Position numbers and translations under genes: made by a program. Below, in pieces: positions 45,112 to 58,689 of a stretch of DNA of 64,000 nucleotides. Origin of the DNA: Anastatus disparis (Eukaryota; Arthropoda; Insecta; Hymenoptera; Eupelmidae); contig JAFFSR010000237.1 in the NCBI GenBank assembly GCA_017163975.1, positions 6,510,001-6,574,000 on the forward strand, read 5' to 3'. The first letter of the stretch is position 1; every line of letters begins with the position of its first letter. Below the pieces are notes generated by a model. The model worked only from the letters and a program-made list of their open reading frames with translations, made no database searches and was not told the DNA's origin.

Positions 45112-48100
45112 TTAAATTCAGAGTTCAAGTTTTTAATAAATATTTTCGTTCACTACTGTTGAATATGAAATGAATCCATGCATTGATATCAAATTCATAT
45201 ATTAAACAATTCTGTAACAAAACTACGAGCTTTCAATAATTTTGTCTGACAATGCGTATACTAACATCTTCTATTTTTCTTTTTATTCCTGTTTCTAACT
45301 CTTCAGACAACTCAAGCCGATGACAATAAACTTTACTATCGTCCTTTTGAATTTGCAATATTGATTGCCAAGAATAGTAGAAATCGCATAACGATGGACC
45401 CTTCTGTGACTTAGAAACGTAATTTATTTCATTATATATGCATTTTGCAACTTAAATAAACAAAGGCCCTTTTATGAATAATTTATTTAACTATGGTGGT
45501 TTATGCAATCACGTAACCATTCAATCTTCATCAATTATTCTAAAATTTTATATTATTGTTAAAGTGTTAAATAAAAAAAAGGTTAGAGAACAAAAATGAA
45601 AAATTTTTGAACATAATATATTACAGCTAAAAGGTGTAAACAAAAATGATGAAAAATCGTAGAAAATACATGTATTAGCAATCATTATCTAGATTATTTG
45701 AAGATGGATGAAATCATTATAAATATTGTAGAATTTCGTATATTTAGAAGATTAAAAAAAATTCAATATTAATGATAGTATATAGGTCACTTAACATATT
45801 CATTAAGGTAATGGTCAAATGATTGATAATAATATTTAGATTAATATACAAAACTACCAATCACACTGCAATATATTGTTATAAATATTAATTATCATAC
45901 TTCCATATGAATTAGTATAATATTCGTGAATTATTTGTATGACAAATGTATAAACTTTTATCAAAACAAGATATCTTCTTCTTCTCTTTTTTTTCATACG
46001 TACCATGGTCACGTAAGCATACTTTGTAGACAGTATAATAAAATTCAGGGGATTGAATTTGATATACCGTAGTTTCTTTTTTTACTTAGGGCTGTAACGT
46101 CACTATAAAGCTAATAAAAGCAAGGCAACCGTATATACACTTTGCCTCTCATAAATCCCTCCGTTCCATTCTCTTTGTAGCATTTTCCAAGTGTCTATAG
46201 ATTTTTCTCTCTTTCATTTATGACTATTCGTTTTTACCACATAAGTTACTATTTTTCTTATTATATGGTTTTATTATAAACATTTTAAAGTAAATAAGTG
46301 ATGTTTCTTGTGTACACAAGCTGAAAAATGCTTAAAAATATCACGAAAAATTTCGAACATTAAAATATGTAAAGTAACTTAAATTTGAAAAATATTCATG
46401 TTTATTAAACTCATATATGTAAACTCCAAATATTACTTTATCCTATGAATTTCACATTTATTCTTAAAATAAATAACCATCAAAACAAGTTGCAATTAAA
46501 TTTTACTAGTCTTTCACTCTTCCTCTATTTTCTCATAGTATTCATACTTAATTACATTCATGAATAAACTATAAATATGCATGTGGTTCGTCTCTCGTTA
46601 CTCGTTTTACAAAATACACACGTATATATAGCTGTATATGCGCGCGCTCACTTTCGTCAATTTCTGTATACACAGCATCTTTTACTCTGTATACACGCAC
46701 AGAGCTTTCAAATGAAACTCGTTACAGGACACGGAAAATAGATACGGATTAATCAAATCCTAGGGACAATACTAGATACCAGGAGCGATTGTAACTGTTA
46801 TTCGTTTGCGAAATACACGCTGACTATAATTTGGTTTGTGAATTAAACTACTTATATATAATATCTATAATATTCATTTTTGAGTAAAATATATGAAAAT
46901 TAAAAAAATGTCTATGTATTAAGATCGTAAAATGACCCATCTTTTGAGCTTTTTTATCATCGGGACTAGTTTTTTCTCAAGTACTGCAGTTGTTTTTTCA
47001 CTTTGTTCATAATCGTAAACGCTATTTTAGAGCTCATATCTTTGAGGAATGTTATTATTTCCCTAATTTTCGGTTTAGAATTTTCAAAATATGTAAAATC
47101 ACATTTACGTTTTTAGGATTTTTTGTTGCTGATGTTGGTTTCTATTTTATCTGTTTACTTTTGAGGCCCCTTGAATTGTTTTTTATTCAATATTATATCT
47201 ACGCTATTATTGTGATGCTAATTAGTTACGTAGGTCCTCGAGATTACGATCCATCGCCATATCGAGTGAACGGTCGAAGACCTTATATTGAGATATTATT
47301 GATTTCCACTTCATTATAAAGATAATGAACATATTGCATATTCAACTCTTTAAGGAGGGAGATAAATTCTTAATTATTGTAAAAATAATTTTTTGTTATT
47401 GTTAATTTTTTTGATTAACATCTGGTGCGTTCGGAATACATATTAATTACTTCAATCGCTAAGCTTTTTATAAGAACTTTATTGAAAAGAGAGTATACAT
47501 CATTTGGTTTTATAATATTCAATAATTATAAAAGATACAATACTTTAACGATTTATTAAAGATTAATATAATCGAGAAATAATAAAAGCATTCTTTTTCT
47601 TTATAATAATTCTTCTTTATAATAATTAATCGATGTCATATCGAGAAGTAACAATTCAGACAAAAAACCAATATAAAAGGTTAAGAAATAAAAAAAAAGG
47701 AGATTAAAAAAAAAACGAAAAAGCGAATAATATAAACGCAGATGGAAAGTATAACGTCGGCAACTTTGTTCGCATAAAGCGAACGAGAGGAAACGATTCC
47801 GCGTCTTATTTACGGGTCGCGCATCATTGCTCGGAAGCCGCCGACGAATAAAATTCCTATAAAACTGCCATTACGTCAATGTTTATACCGAAAGTTTTTC
47901 TACTGCTGCTTTCTTACGCACATCTACACACGTTACAAGGTTTGGCTAATTTAAAATACACGAGAAAAAAAAAATTGTCCGACTTCTATTTTTCTTTTAT
48001 TCTCGTACACATGAAATCATTGTTCTTCGTCAAGTCTCGTCGTAAATATCTTGAGTTGCTTATCTTTTATCGCTAAGTACAGAGTGGCCCGCCCAGGCTA

Positions 48101-50514
48101 CTTTGTTTCTCTTTTTTTTTCTTACACGCACGGAGCTGGTTTCTTTTCGACCCCCATGAGATTTTATCCAGTGGCGAGATCGACCTTATGTGTATACAAG
48201 TTGGTAAACCCTTTGCAATTATATATGAAAGAAAATCTTAAGCTTTTTCTCTGTATGTTCAATAATTTGTTATACATATTCTCTTTATCTATGCTCATAA
48301 GCTTGCAGCGAAGATAAATCGTACGTAAGAAAAGGTAGTCGCATGAATATTTTCGCTTTTTTTTTCTAAAAGCAATGAAATTTTAGGAAAGGTGCATAGC
48401 TTTATGATTTCTAGCTCTTCAATTTGATGGCAAAGTTTCAATAACGCTGTAATATAAAAAAATTGAAATCAAAAGGGATCATAGGGTTTTTTACGAGAGA
48501 ATTTTTTTATTTTTGTTTGATAATGAAATTTTTTAATTTTTAATAAAATGTTTTTAACGTTGTAATCTATACATATTTTAGTTTCCGTAGCCAAATAAGC
48601 TATTTTAATATTCTTAATTTTATCATTCTATAATGAAAGTTTTTATATGAACTATTTTTTTAGATGAAAAATTAAAATAAAATTGATCGGTGAGTATTTT
48701 CGTAAAAGGAAATCAAAATGAGCGAAGCAAGTCAAACTATTAAGCGATATTTGAAAAAAAAATCTAACATTGCCTAGATCCTCTCTGCGTCGTTGTCTTT
48801 TCATCCAGCTTCATGAGCGTAGGAGCATTTTATAGCTTTTGTTCACGCACCTGCAATATTTTCAATTAAAGTCCTAAAGCGCGGAAGCTTTTATGACAGT
48901 TTTATTGTTATTTGAAAATATAGTTCGAAGCTTAAGTGAAACAAGTTTGATATTGTAAAATCTTGCATGCTCGCTAAGAGACGCTGAGGATTTTATTGTA
49001 TTTGGTATTATTTGAAGAAGAAACGCATTAAAGATATTATCACGAGCGAATGTAAATATTAAATAAATTTTGCAACGTTTTATGATCATATTAAATAATA
49101 CTTGATTTTTCATGCCTTGAATATTGAGCGTGCCATAGCTTTAAAAATTTTTTTTAAGTATAATAATTATTAAACATAGAATGTTTTATCCCATATTTTA
49201 TAGTACTTTTTTTAGTAACATAAAGAATGCGTGAAAGATGGTATTGTATTTTTCCCAAACTTTATATTACATAATGAGGATATTAAAAAACCATAAAGTT
49301 ATTCCTTTTTTAATCAAATATTTATTTTAGTTAAAATCAATTTTCAAAATTCTGATTCTAAAAAATGCATTTTGATTTATATCTATAATGTCTCTATTTT
49401 TATATAGATGAATCGTTATTAGAAATAAATATTCCATGTACATGTTAAGACTATAAGTGTTGATAATTGTATGAGCTGAAACTACTATTTTATAAATATT
49501 ATTGACACAATAATTCAAAAATTTATTTATGAACATTAGAAAAATGCATCTTATTGGGTTTTTTGAAAGCTATGTATACGTGTATTAAAAAATGTGCAAT
49601 ATGTAAAAAATAAAAATATTTATTTTTTAATTTTTGCTGTTAAATATAAATTTTAAAGATTAAATAATTATAAAAATTATTCAATATCACTGAACATTCT
49701 ACAGCATCAGATTTCGTGACTTTAATTCAAATAGCAGTAATCACGTCCATCAAAACAATACTCCCTTTTAATCTACAAACAAAACATCCAAGCTCAGCAA
49801 AGTTATGTGAAAAAAAATTCATTCTTTCAAAATATTTCGATCCATAAAAAAAATGTTGTGTATATAGGCGCGATTAAAACCACCTGCTTTCGGGTATGCG
49901 CGCGTGTATAATAACAAAAAGCTTACATAAACAGAAACGCCTCCTTTCAAAACCCGGTTCGGGGGTTAACGGAATTCAAATTGTTTGCTACGATTTCATT
50001 ATCATAATTTATGTATTCTCGCACCTCTCTTGTATATATAGATACGCTTTATTATAAATCCAAATCGAGCGTATAATTCTTGAGAATATAAACATCAAAC
50101 GCCGACGTTGATGGAATGCGCTTTTTTTTTAAACGCCATCGAAATGTAATACCGTGATTGAAATAAGATAAGAAGAGAAATTTCGAATGCACATATTTGG
50201 CACTGATTTAGATATATTGTTTATTGGTGATATTGAATATTTTTGCATTGATTATATTCGGAAAATTTATTATACTTAACTATTTATAAATACTTTGAAT
50301 TTTAATATTAGCATCTTATCGTTCTTTGAATTTTTCCAAAACTATATAAATCTTATTGTTATTTCTACAGCGATAACCATTTTATAAACTCAAAAAGTGA
50401 GATAAAAGTAAAAGATTTATTTTTAAAGATTTATTTTAAAATTAGTTGACAAAAAATTAAGGGTAATAAATGTCAATTATAATAATAATTATAATAATAA
50501 CTATAATTACTTTC
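45112..50514. other. Long gene-free stretch
   Basis: I find no convincing gene. GC-richer patches occur at about 46100-46220, 46590-46820, 47690-48330 and 49860-50130, between AT-rich DNA. A SINE fragment lies at 47230-47290. Short frames have no recognisable domain. Confidence 0.5.
47230..47290 (-). mobile_element. Decayed SINE fragment
   Basis: GGTCCTCGAGATTACGA, TCCATCGCC and CGAGTGAACG follow the order of the tRNA-like head of the SINE copies (for example GGACCTCGAGATTACGAATC at 60500). Confidence 0.6.
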
Positions 50515-50716
50515 TTTTTTTATTTTGCTTAACGTCGCTGTATTTATGCTACCATTATGGTGCTAATTAACGACGGAGGTCGTTTCAGTGTTTTTGTGAA
50601 CAAAGCACATGTAACGTACAGTGGTGCTTGTGCCATTCGACTGAGAGCGGGATTCGAACTCGAGCCCTCCGGTTGCGAATCTATTGCTCTACCAAGTGTG
50701 CCACTGAAGACCTCTT
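50515..50716 (-). mobile_element. tRNA-derived SINE, copy 2
   Basis: Full-length copy of the same family. B-box complement GGGATTCGAACTCG and A-box complement GCTCTACCAAGTGTGCCAC mark the head at the right end. The body has AACAAAGCACATGTAACGTA and the TTAACGTCGCTG tail on the left. Confidence 0.9.
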
Positions 50717-51700
50717 TTCTTTAAGTTAATAATATAGTCACAGTTAAACTTTATTATATGGAGTACGGGAATAAAATCGTTTTCTTTTTTGAGTAATCGC
50801 AATTTTCACTTTGTTTCTTTTAGTAATTTCAATTTTTGGAAATTACTTTTATTCGAAAACAGTAAAAATAAATTTATATGTAATTAAGCACTATTACAGA
50901 ATAAAGTTCCTGGAAAAGTTTGCATTCAAGTTTTTAATTCCAGCTTTTCTTTATTAAAGATTAAAAATTTTCTGAAAATATTAAATTTTTTTAAACTTTT
51001 CAAATAAAAAATTTTTTTTATTTTTTAAATTATTTTAAAGCATAAAATATAGAATAATTTCTAAAGTATTTTTAACTTTTTTCTATTCTAATTTTTATTT
51101 AACAACATGAACAAACAATTATGTGTAAAAACTTTTTATGAATTGAAAGAGGAAATAGAGAGATAGACTTCTGAGATACAAAAAAGAGCAAATTCACTAA
51201 TTGTGTAAGTTATAATAATTACTTAATGTTATAAATTATAATAATTATAATAATTAAAGTTATAATATTAAATGTTACTTACATCATCATTAAACGTTAC
51301 TTATATCAGATAAACTAAATATTTATAGTCAAATACTAAAATAACATAAATTTTTATTGACTAAAAAATCAATAATTAGCAAAACGAGCATTCAAAGCAA
51401 ACTACTAAAATAATATAAATTTTTATCGATAATCACAAAAATGAGCATTTATATAGTTAAACTTACGCATGATCAAACGAAATCGAGTAAAGGCAAATCC
51501 AGAAAACAGAATTGGTGGTAAAGTCAAATTGCCTTAATAATGAAGATCCCTCCTTAATAGCGCGCAAAAGCTGATGGGGGGGCCCCGCGATTGCGCGCGC
51601 GGTGTGAAAGCGCCAAAGTAAATACCAACAAGACCGAAGCGCTTGATTTAATTAACGGATTCGCTGTGCTTGTGTACATTGCATTGCCTTTAACTTTCGC

Positions 51701-51743
<43 letters not shown>

Positions 51744-53571
51744 CTTTTTTTTACTTATAGTTTGATTTCTTTATACAGATGTTTACTTTAATTAATCGTG
51801 CAATCGTTACGCACGATTGAAACATTATTGATATGTGTTACTTTATTGAACGTAAAATTTTTTTGAGTTTTAAGCGATAAGGAGGGAAAAGTTTTTAATT
51901 GGGTTAACTAAATGAAAAATGTCGTATGAAATTTATATTAATTATAAAAAAGGAATTTTTTCCTAATTAATTTACGAGTTATTTATGTTATGAGTTAATA
52001 TTGAAGTAGGTGCAAAACTTAATTTTTCAAGATTAAAAATTTTATTTAGACTAAACTATCATATATTGTTTCCCTTTTCGATAATTATTCCAAAAAATTT
52101 TTTATTTATTCACTAAAAATTCTCATAAAACAATTTCAAATGACTTCACGATAATTAAAAAACAAAAGTGAATAATCTGTATAATTTAGTTACAAAATAT
52201 ATTATATTTAAAATTTCAATAAGCAATTTTAACAAACAAGTTAAAAATAAGAGATTTTAAAATAATAAAATTCAAAAGAAAGTATCGGCATTCTGTTTAA
52301 ATTTTAAGAGTTCAGAATTATTTCTCAAGAACATCTTGTTTTATATATGAAAGTTTAGGAATAATGAAGTGGTCACCCTTTGAATCTAGCGTTCTTACGT
52401 AATTTATGCATGATAAACATCTTCCAAAATATTCTAATTCACTTTGAACGTTTTCATTTTCGTAGAAATTTTCTAGATTTTTCCTTCAATTTTATTCATT
52501 ATTTATGTTGTGTATGCATGTTTTTATTAATTTTTCCGGTTTGTAAATATATGATAAAATTTTTAAATTTTTTATTTTACTGTTTGAATTTAAAGAGTAA
52601 ATTTAACTTCATTCTTAAGTTAGTTAATGACAGTAAATCACTTGACAATCACCATTAATTATCCGTTTTACACTCTTACCGAAAGACTCTTAAAATTTTA
52701 AAATTTGAAGAATTCGTATAAACGTGGTGTTGCATACAGGTTTTGTTTACGTCAATTGAAAATTTTATTGTCAAATGCGTAAATAAGAAACTTCATAACG
52801 CGCAGTCGGAGGTTTTCATCGACTAAATTACTATATGAATATTATTATCTACGTGCAGCTGAAGAATTGACAAAAAAAAGGAAATAACGTATCCAGAAAA
52901 AAAATTGATAATGTAATAAAATAAGTAATATGTTAAATAAGCTTGTTGACATTTAGGTATGTTAATGCTAACTAGATTGTTGAATAATAAAATTTTAATT
53001 GTTGATGGGCTGTGTTTATGTTTCGATTCATTATAATTTATTTTTATGAAAAGTATAAGCTATCTGCAATAATATTATTTATAAATTATTAAACTTGTAA
53101 AACTAATAATTAAAAAATTTTAATAATTATAAAAATTTTAACTTTTTCTGTAAAATTGAATTTATTCTAAAAAATTTATTAGACTTATGTATAAATTTGG
53201 TAACATATATTCACTTTAAGAAGCATCAACATATTTGTATCAAAAAACTTTAAAATAATAAAAATTGATAATGAACAGTCTAGGAATTAGGAGGAAGGCT
53301 AAGCGGAGTCTATAGCCTTGATCTTCGTTTTCTGAGAGATCTCGTCTTCACAGAAATCTTATTTTCCTGCATAATCAATATTTTGACAACATATATAATT
53401 TAATTATACAAAGTATAGAAGATTTTTTTTTTCAATTTGATTAAGAGTATATTTCTGTAATTTTCTATTAAAATATAAAACAACGAAAAATTTCGGCAAA
53501 AAGAAAAGCTGCATCTTGTACCACAAAAAGGAATTTTTTTTTTATTGCTTTGTTTTCAAGAAAACTTTATA
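50717..53571. other. Gene-free stretch
   Basis: Mostly AT-rich with one GC-richer patch at about 51490-51700 (GCGCGCGCGG) and a CT microsatellite (51706-51736). No gene seen. Confidence 0.5.
51706..51736. repeat. (CT)n microsatellite
   Basis: A run of about fifteen CT dinucleotides. Confidence 0.9.
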
Positions 53572-53770
53572 TGGATAATTCCTCTGGAACCAAATAGAAA
53601 TCCTCTTGGACCAAAATGATTCTGGTTGAATCAAATGAATGATTCCTCTGGAACCAAATAGAAATCCTCTCGGACTAAAATTATTCCACTTGAACAAAAT
53701 ATATGATTCCTTTGGAACCAAATAAAAATTCTCTTGGACCAAAATGATTCCGCTTGAACCAAATGGATAT
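53572..53770. repeat. Minisatellite of about 64 bases
   Basis: Three to four imperfect copies of a unit starting TTCCTCTGGAACCAAATAGA and containing CTTGGACCAAAATGATTC, at about 53577, 53641 and 53704 plus a partial copy. The minus-strand open frame over it is a by-product. Confidence 0.85.
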
Positions 53771-54224
53771 TTCTACAGCAAACACATAGAATTCAGCTTA
53801 AATAGACATTTTCTTGGACTTAATTAAATTCTGCAAGAACGAAAATTATTTGGCTTGGATACGGGACTGTGTTTAACAAAATTTAATTACGCTAGAACTA
53901 TGAGAAATTCTCGATTATATCAAATAAAATTCTGATAAAAATCAAATGATTCCATACCAATAGGTCGCATATCTTTTTCTCTTTTCTTAAAAAATATTTC
54001 TTTAAAAAAGAACAGGCATCAAAAATAGACATTAGAGTAAACAATTTGATTTTTTAAGGTTTTCTTTTTTAATTCTTTCTTAACAAAGAAAATATTACTT
54101 TTTGTGAAGCGTAATATGTAGTCTTCTCTTTTTTTGTTAAATTTATTAGTTTTTGCAGACAGTTTTTTTATTTTATTAAAAAAGTACAGAAATATGTGAC
54201 CTTTTCTTAATAATTAAATATATT

Positions 54225-54420
54225 CCTTGGTAGAAATGTGAGCATAAAAAATGGTGTATATAAAAATTTAAGGTTATTAGTGATAATAATGCCAAAGAAA
54301 TGGCCATAAAATGTTAAAAAAAGCGTTTCCATTTCTACTGGTCATAAAATGATAATACAAAGCGTTTCCATTTCTACTGGTCATAAAATAGTAATACAAA
54401 GCGTTTCAATTTCTACCAGA
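54225..54420. mobile_element. Short relative of the CCCTGG element
   Basis: The ends CCTTGGTAGAAATG and AATTTCTACCAGAG match the termini of the element at 19883-21540. The right half is three tandem copies of a unit of about 39 bases, AAGCGTTTCCATTTCTACTGG plus ATAAAAT-type linker, so the terminus itself has been tandemly amplified. Confidence 0.65.
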
Positions 54421-55811
54421 GTTATACTCTTTTTAATAATATATTTTTTACCCGTAAGTTTTTTTTAACTTTTTATCTCCTACTACCAACTTTTCTTCTC
54501 TGAACAAATTCTTTAATTAATTTTCTTTAAACGCAACTTTTTAAAATAATTTTTATACAGGCACTCTAAAATTGCTTCCCTAAAAGGGCCTTGTGGTACT
54601 AATAGCCCCAGGTCTCACAACACCTAAATCCGAAACTGACGATGAATAAAATAAAAACCTAAATTTCCTCAAAGACAAGTGTATGTTAGTTAAATTTTAT
54701 AGAGCTACAACTACTATAACAATAACAATACTTGTACGTGATAACAGAAGTAAGACACTGAGAATAGAGAAGCAATGTCGTTTGATATCTATAATAATAG
54801 TGAGTTCATGGCTGAATACTTGAAGATAGTATACTAAAACAACAGTATTAAGCCACGAAATAACACTCTTTTAGCTAGCATAAAATTTCATCACTTTTTC
54901 ATGTTCGTATACAACACTTATTTATAACAATTAACGGTGTATTTATTACCATAAATAAATTCATCATAATATTATCTGATTTCGAAATATTAATTGACTT
55001 TCTTCCTTTTTTTCAAAATTCTTTCCTAACCTTTATAAGACGGGAAAACTTTGATTAAAATCGACTTTCAAGATAGATCATATTTAACTCGTTGATACAG
55101 ATGAGAAAAAACTTTTGTAGTTCATATAAATCTTTTCGAAATCACACAGACCTATAAATAGTATTTTTTGGTATTTTTTCACCATTCATCACTATTTTTT
55201 ACTATTTTTATGATTTTTACAAGATTTATGTATGATAGGGCTCAACAGACTTCAGAATTAAACGCGTTAAATTACTATTTTTTCACTCATAATTGAGAAT
55301 TTTTGAAATTTTTTGTTTATTTTTTTTAATTTTTTGTAATAGTTCAAGTATTGTGCAGGTTAATGTAAATTATTTACGAAAATCATCAGGAAATAGCCTT
55401 TAAATTTTATCAACAACGTTTTACCAAATATTAAAAAAATGAAATTTTTGTATTGTACACGCTTAAGTTAACAAGTTGAGATTTATCATGGTTGGCGAAC
55501 TACTTTACGATCTTCGAAACAAACTTGCAAGCCTATATAAGATTGCATCTTCAGTGATGCCCTTTTTTATGTTCTTGTAATATTTTTTTCTTAAAACTTC
55601 CGAACTTCTCTTTACTTCAACAATACACCCAGAGGTAAAATCAGAATTTTGTTTTTATTACTTTAAAACTTTGGAATTTCACTAATGAAGTGCAATCTCT
55701 TGATGGTAATTTAATATTCAAGGACTTTCATTAATTTTTCTAATTTATGAAAAACTATTATGAAGTTAAAGCTAATGAAAGTTGATATTTCAATAATAAA
55801 ATTGAATTTAT

Positions 55812-55900
55812 TGGCATACTGTCAAAAATACTTTATTATAATTTTTCCTTTACCACTAAAAGTATAAATATTACAATGAAACATTTTTGACAGTATGCCA
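55812..55900. repeat. Small palindromic element
   Basis: TTGGCATACTGTCAAAAATA and TTTTTGACAGTATGCCA are inverted ends around about 50 AT-rich bases. A MITE remnant is likely. Confidence 0.6.
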
Positions 55901-57324
55901 CTAAATTCAGATTCATTAGTGAAAACCTAGTATTTCTCCGATTGTTTCTTTTATAAGATCATTAATTGTTGCATTAACAAATTCGTATAAATTAACAATA
56001 TCATTTTTAATATTGATTTAACATTAACAAAAGAAGTAATTTTCTCATCATATTTTTTTTTGTTTCTTTAGTTATATAACTGAATTTTTTTTAAAATTCA
56101 GTTATATAAATAAAAATATTTTATAATATATATTATAAAGAATTTTTATGATTCTTCATAAAATTAAAAATTAACATGCATTTGAATAAAATATGTGTCC
56201 GTCAATATATTAATATTTTCAGTCCATAACAATAAACTACGTCAGAAAAATGTTCAATATAATTTATGTGGCTGTATTTTAATTAAAAAAAGACATGTGT
56301 ATTAACGCTTTAGATGATAAAAGTAAATAAATAAATGAATCAACATCAAATCCAAAAATGGTATTGAAATCATAAAAAAAAAGGTTCAGGAACAGGCTTG
56401 ATCACCATTTTACTAAACGATCGAACTCGTGTTCGTACGCGAGGAGGCGCCGCAGTAAATCAAAAATTGTATCTTGTATGTATAACGCGTTCACTTCGAA
56501 TAATGTGACTAAAACACACATGTAGAAATCAATAAATTAAGACACTTTTTTCGAACTCGTGCGTTGTTCTTCGATTTGTGATGTGATTAAACATTCATTC
56601 GCAGACGTGGTACATTATAAATTTTAAAGCCTTTTTTTTTATTTCTTGATCGTTCCTTTTTTTTTTTTTTTTGAAAAAAAGGAACGAACATATTTAATGA
56701 ATTGAGTTGGTTAGAAGCAGCGAACATCTAAGAAACAAAAATAAAGAGGAATAAAGAAAAAAGAAACGACAGAGGATGAAAGCTCGATGAGGCGAAATTC
56801 AAAGACTAGCGAACAGAACAACGATTGTTTCTTCCTTCCTTTTTGACTTTGCCGTAACGGATCGATTCGGAATCGCAACATAGGCAGGATTAGCCGATTG
56901 AATAATTCATTGTTGTCGGCCTTGTCAAAGAGCGCACCCATACCGTACGTATATGTATATGTCTGTATGTCTCGTACGTATTTTTTTTCTACTTTTTTTC
57001 TCGTTTTTTCCCTTTTTTCCTCTTTTTTATTGTTCAACTTTTCGTTTTTATCTGTTCTTTAACGAATCTTTTGTGCGTACTTTCGAACTTGTAGTTTCGT
57101 TTCCGATTATTTATAAAGAGCATGTAAAGTATTTACCAATTTTTGTTATTTTTTTTTAATTTTTCGTGTAAAAAATTGATCTAAATCAATCATACATTGT
57201 TCTTGAGAATAGAGAATGTAAAACTAAAAACATTCATTCATTATGTAAAAAATTTTTTTGTAACAATTTTAACAAAATATAAAAAATAAATAAAACAAAT
57301 TTTAGAAAAACTTAATAGAAGATT

Positions 57325-57532
57325 TTTTAAAATTTTATTTAACGTCGCTATATTTATGCTATTATTACGATGTTAATTAGCGACGGAGGTTGTTTCGGTG
57401 TGTTTGTGAACAAAGCATATGCATTGTATACAGTGATACTTGTATCAATCGGCCGCCGAGAACAGGATTCGAACTCGAGCCCTGGAGATTATGAATCCAT
57501 CGCTCTACCGAGTAAGCCACTAACGACCTCTT
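57325..57532 (-). mobile_element. tRNA-derived SINE, copy 3
   Basis: Same family. Head at the right (GATTCGAACTCGAGCCC, CATCGCTCTACCGAGTAAGCC) and tail at the left (TTTAACGTCGCT). Confidence 0.9.
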
Positions 57533-57724
57533 ATTAGAAGATTGATATAAAACGATGTCTAATAATTTTTTTTAACGTGATTATTGTCCATAATTATATA
57601 AAAAATATTTTACCGTAATAATTTAATATAATTATATTTGCATTGACAAATATTAGCATTTATCCTAAGAAAAATTTAAATACTTGAACATGTTGTTATT
57701 CATAGTTCTCAAAAATTTAAATAA

Positions 57725-57937
57725 AAACTGAATAAAAGGATGTGCCTACATCTATATATGAACCACGTATAATAATTGATATCTTTATTTTAATTGGATA
57801 AATTAAGATAAAATTTATTAAACATATAATAAAAATTAATGAGATGTTAAATAAGAGATTGTATTTAGCAAAAATAGCTTAATGATTTGGAGTTAAATTA
57901 ATTACACAATTGATAAAGAATTATTAAAATTAAAATG

Positions 57938-57984
<47 letters not shown>

Positions 57985-58600
57985 AATAATATAATATCTG
58001 TCATTTTTTAATTAGTTAACATATTAAAAGCTTTTTTTTGTTAAACATTTTACTTTATTTTTATGAAGTAGTTCTTTGAAACCTATAATTGAATGCGTTA
58101 TAATTCCAATTAACGAAATAAATATTTCACACTTGTGAAAAACAGACAGTGCGAATATTAAATTAAATATCCTATGTCCTATTTTATAATGTCCGATTTA
58201 TTAATTCATATGTCTGGTTTTATATTAAAATAAAAAAAATATTGTTATCAACAACACCCAATTCCTCAAATGATAAAATTAATTAGATAAATAGGAAACG
58301 TACGTGTTATGTTATTTCGGAAACGTTATTAAATAAATATACATAGCTATTTGATTTTTTGTATATATATATTTTATATTTTATTATAAAAGAAGTCATT
58401 TTAGTAAATACTAAGAAGCAAATGCACTATCTTTTCTGTAATATCATGATATATGTAACGTTTGCTTGTTTAATTATTTTATTTTTGTCAATAATGTATC
58501 GAAATCTTTTATGCAATATTCAGAATTATTACAATCATCTAATACATTTGAAAAGTATAATAAATTATGAACTATTACATTATTAGTACAAGCTAATTTA
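57725..58600. repeat. Duplicated 5' flank of the neprilysin-like gene
   Basis: This stretch aligns with 62865-63900, upstream of the neprilysin-like gene, in the same orientation. Shared landmarks include GATATCTTTATTTTAATTGG, TTAATGAGATGTTAAATA (ATGAGATATTAAATA in the other), CAACACC near AATTAATTAGAT, and ATCAATAATGTATCG. A (TA)n tract at 57940-57982 is specific to this copy. A weak counterpart of exon 1 (around 57710) is decayed. No second gene follows. Confidence 0.7.
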
Positions 58601-58689
58601 CATAATTAAAACAAACTATATTATTTTAGATTACAATTTGTCGATGTAAACATTAAAGATTAAAATTGAAAAAATTTTTCTCTTTCAAT

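Larger units (their letters stand above)
53771..57324. other. Gene-free stretch with small inverted repeats
   Basis: No gene seen. Small palindromes occur at 55812-55900 (TGGCATACTGTCAAAAA ends), 56081-56116 (TTATATAACTGAATTTT) and about 56652-56690 (GTTCCTTTTTTTT). GC-richer patches lie at about 56400-56480 and 56780-57080. Confidence 0.5.

Noticed and set aside
46990..47319. 109-residue frame
   Set aside because: Its end runs through a decayed SINE fragment and it shows no domain; chance frame.
56711..57159. Overlapping frames on both strands near 56.7-57.2 kb
   Set aside because: Low-complexity Lys/Arg or Phe/Ser-rich translation of purine/pyrimidine-biased DNA, no domain.
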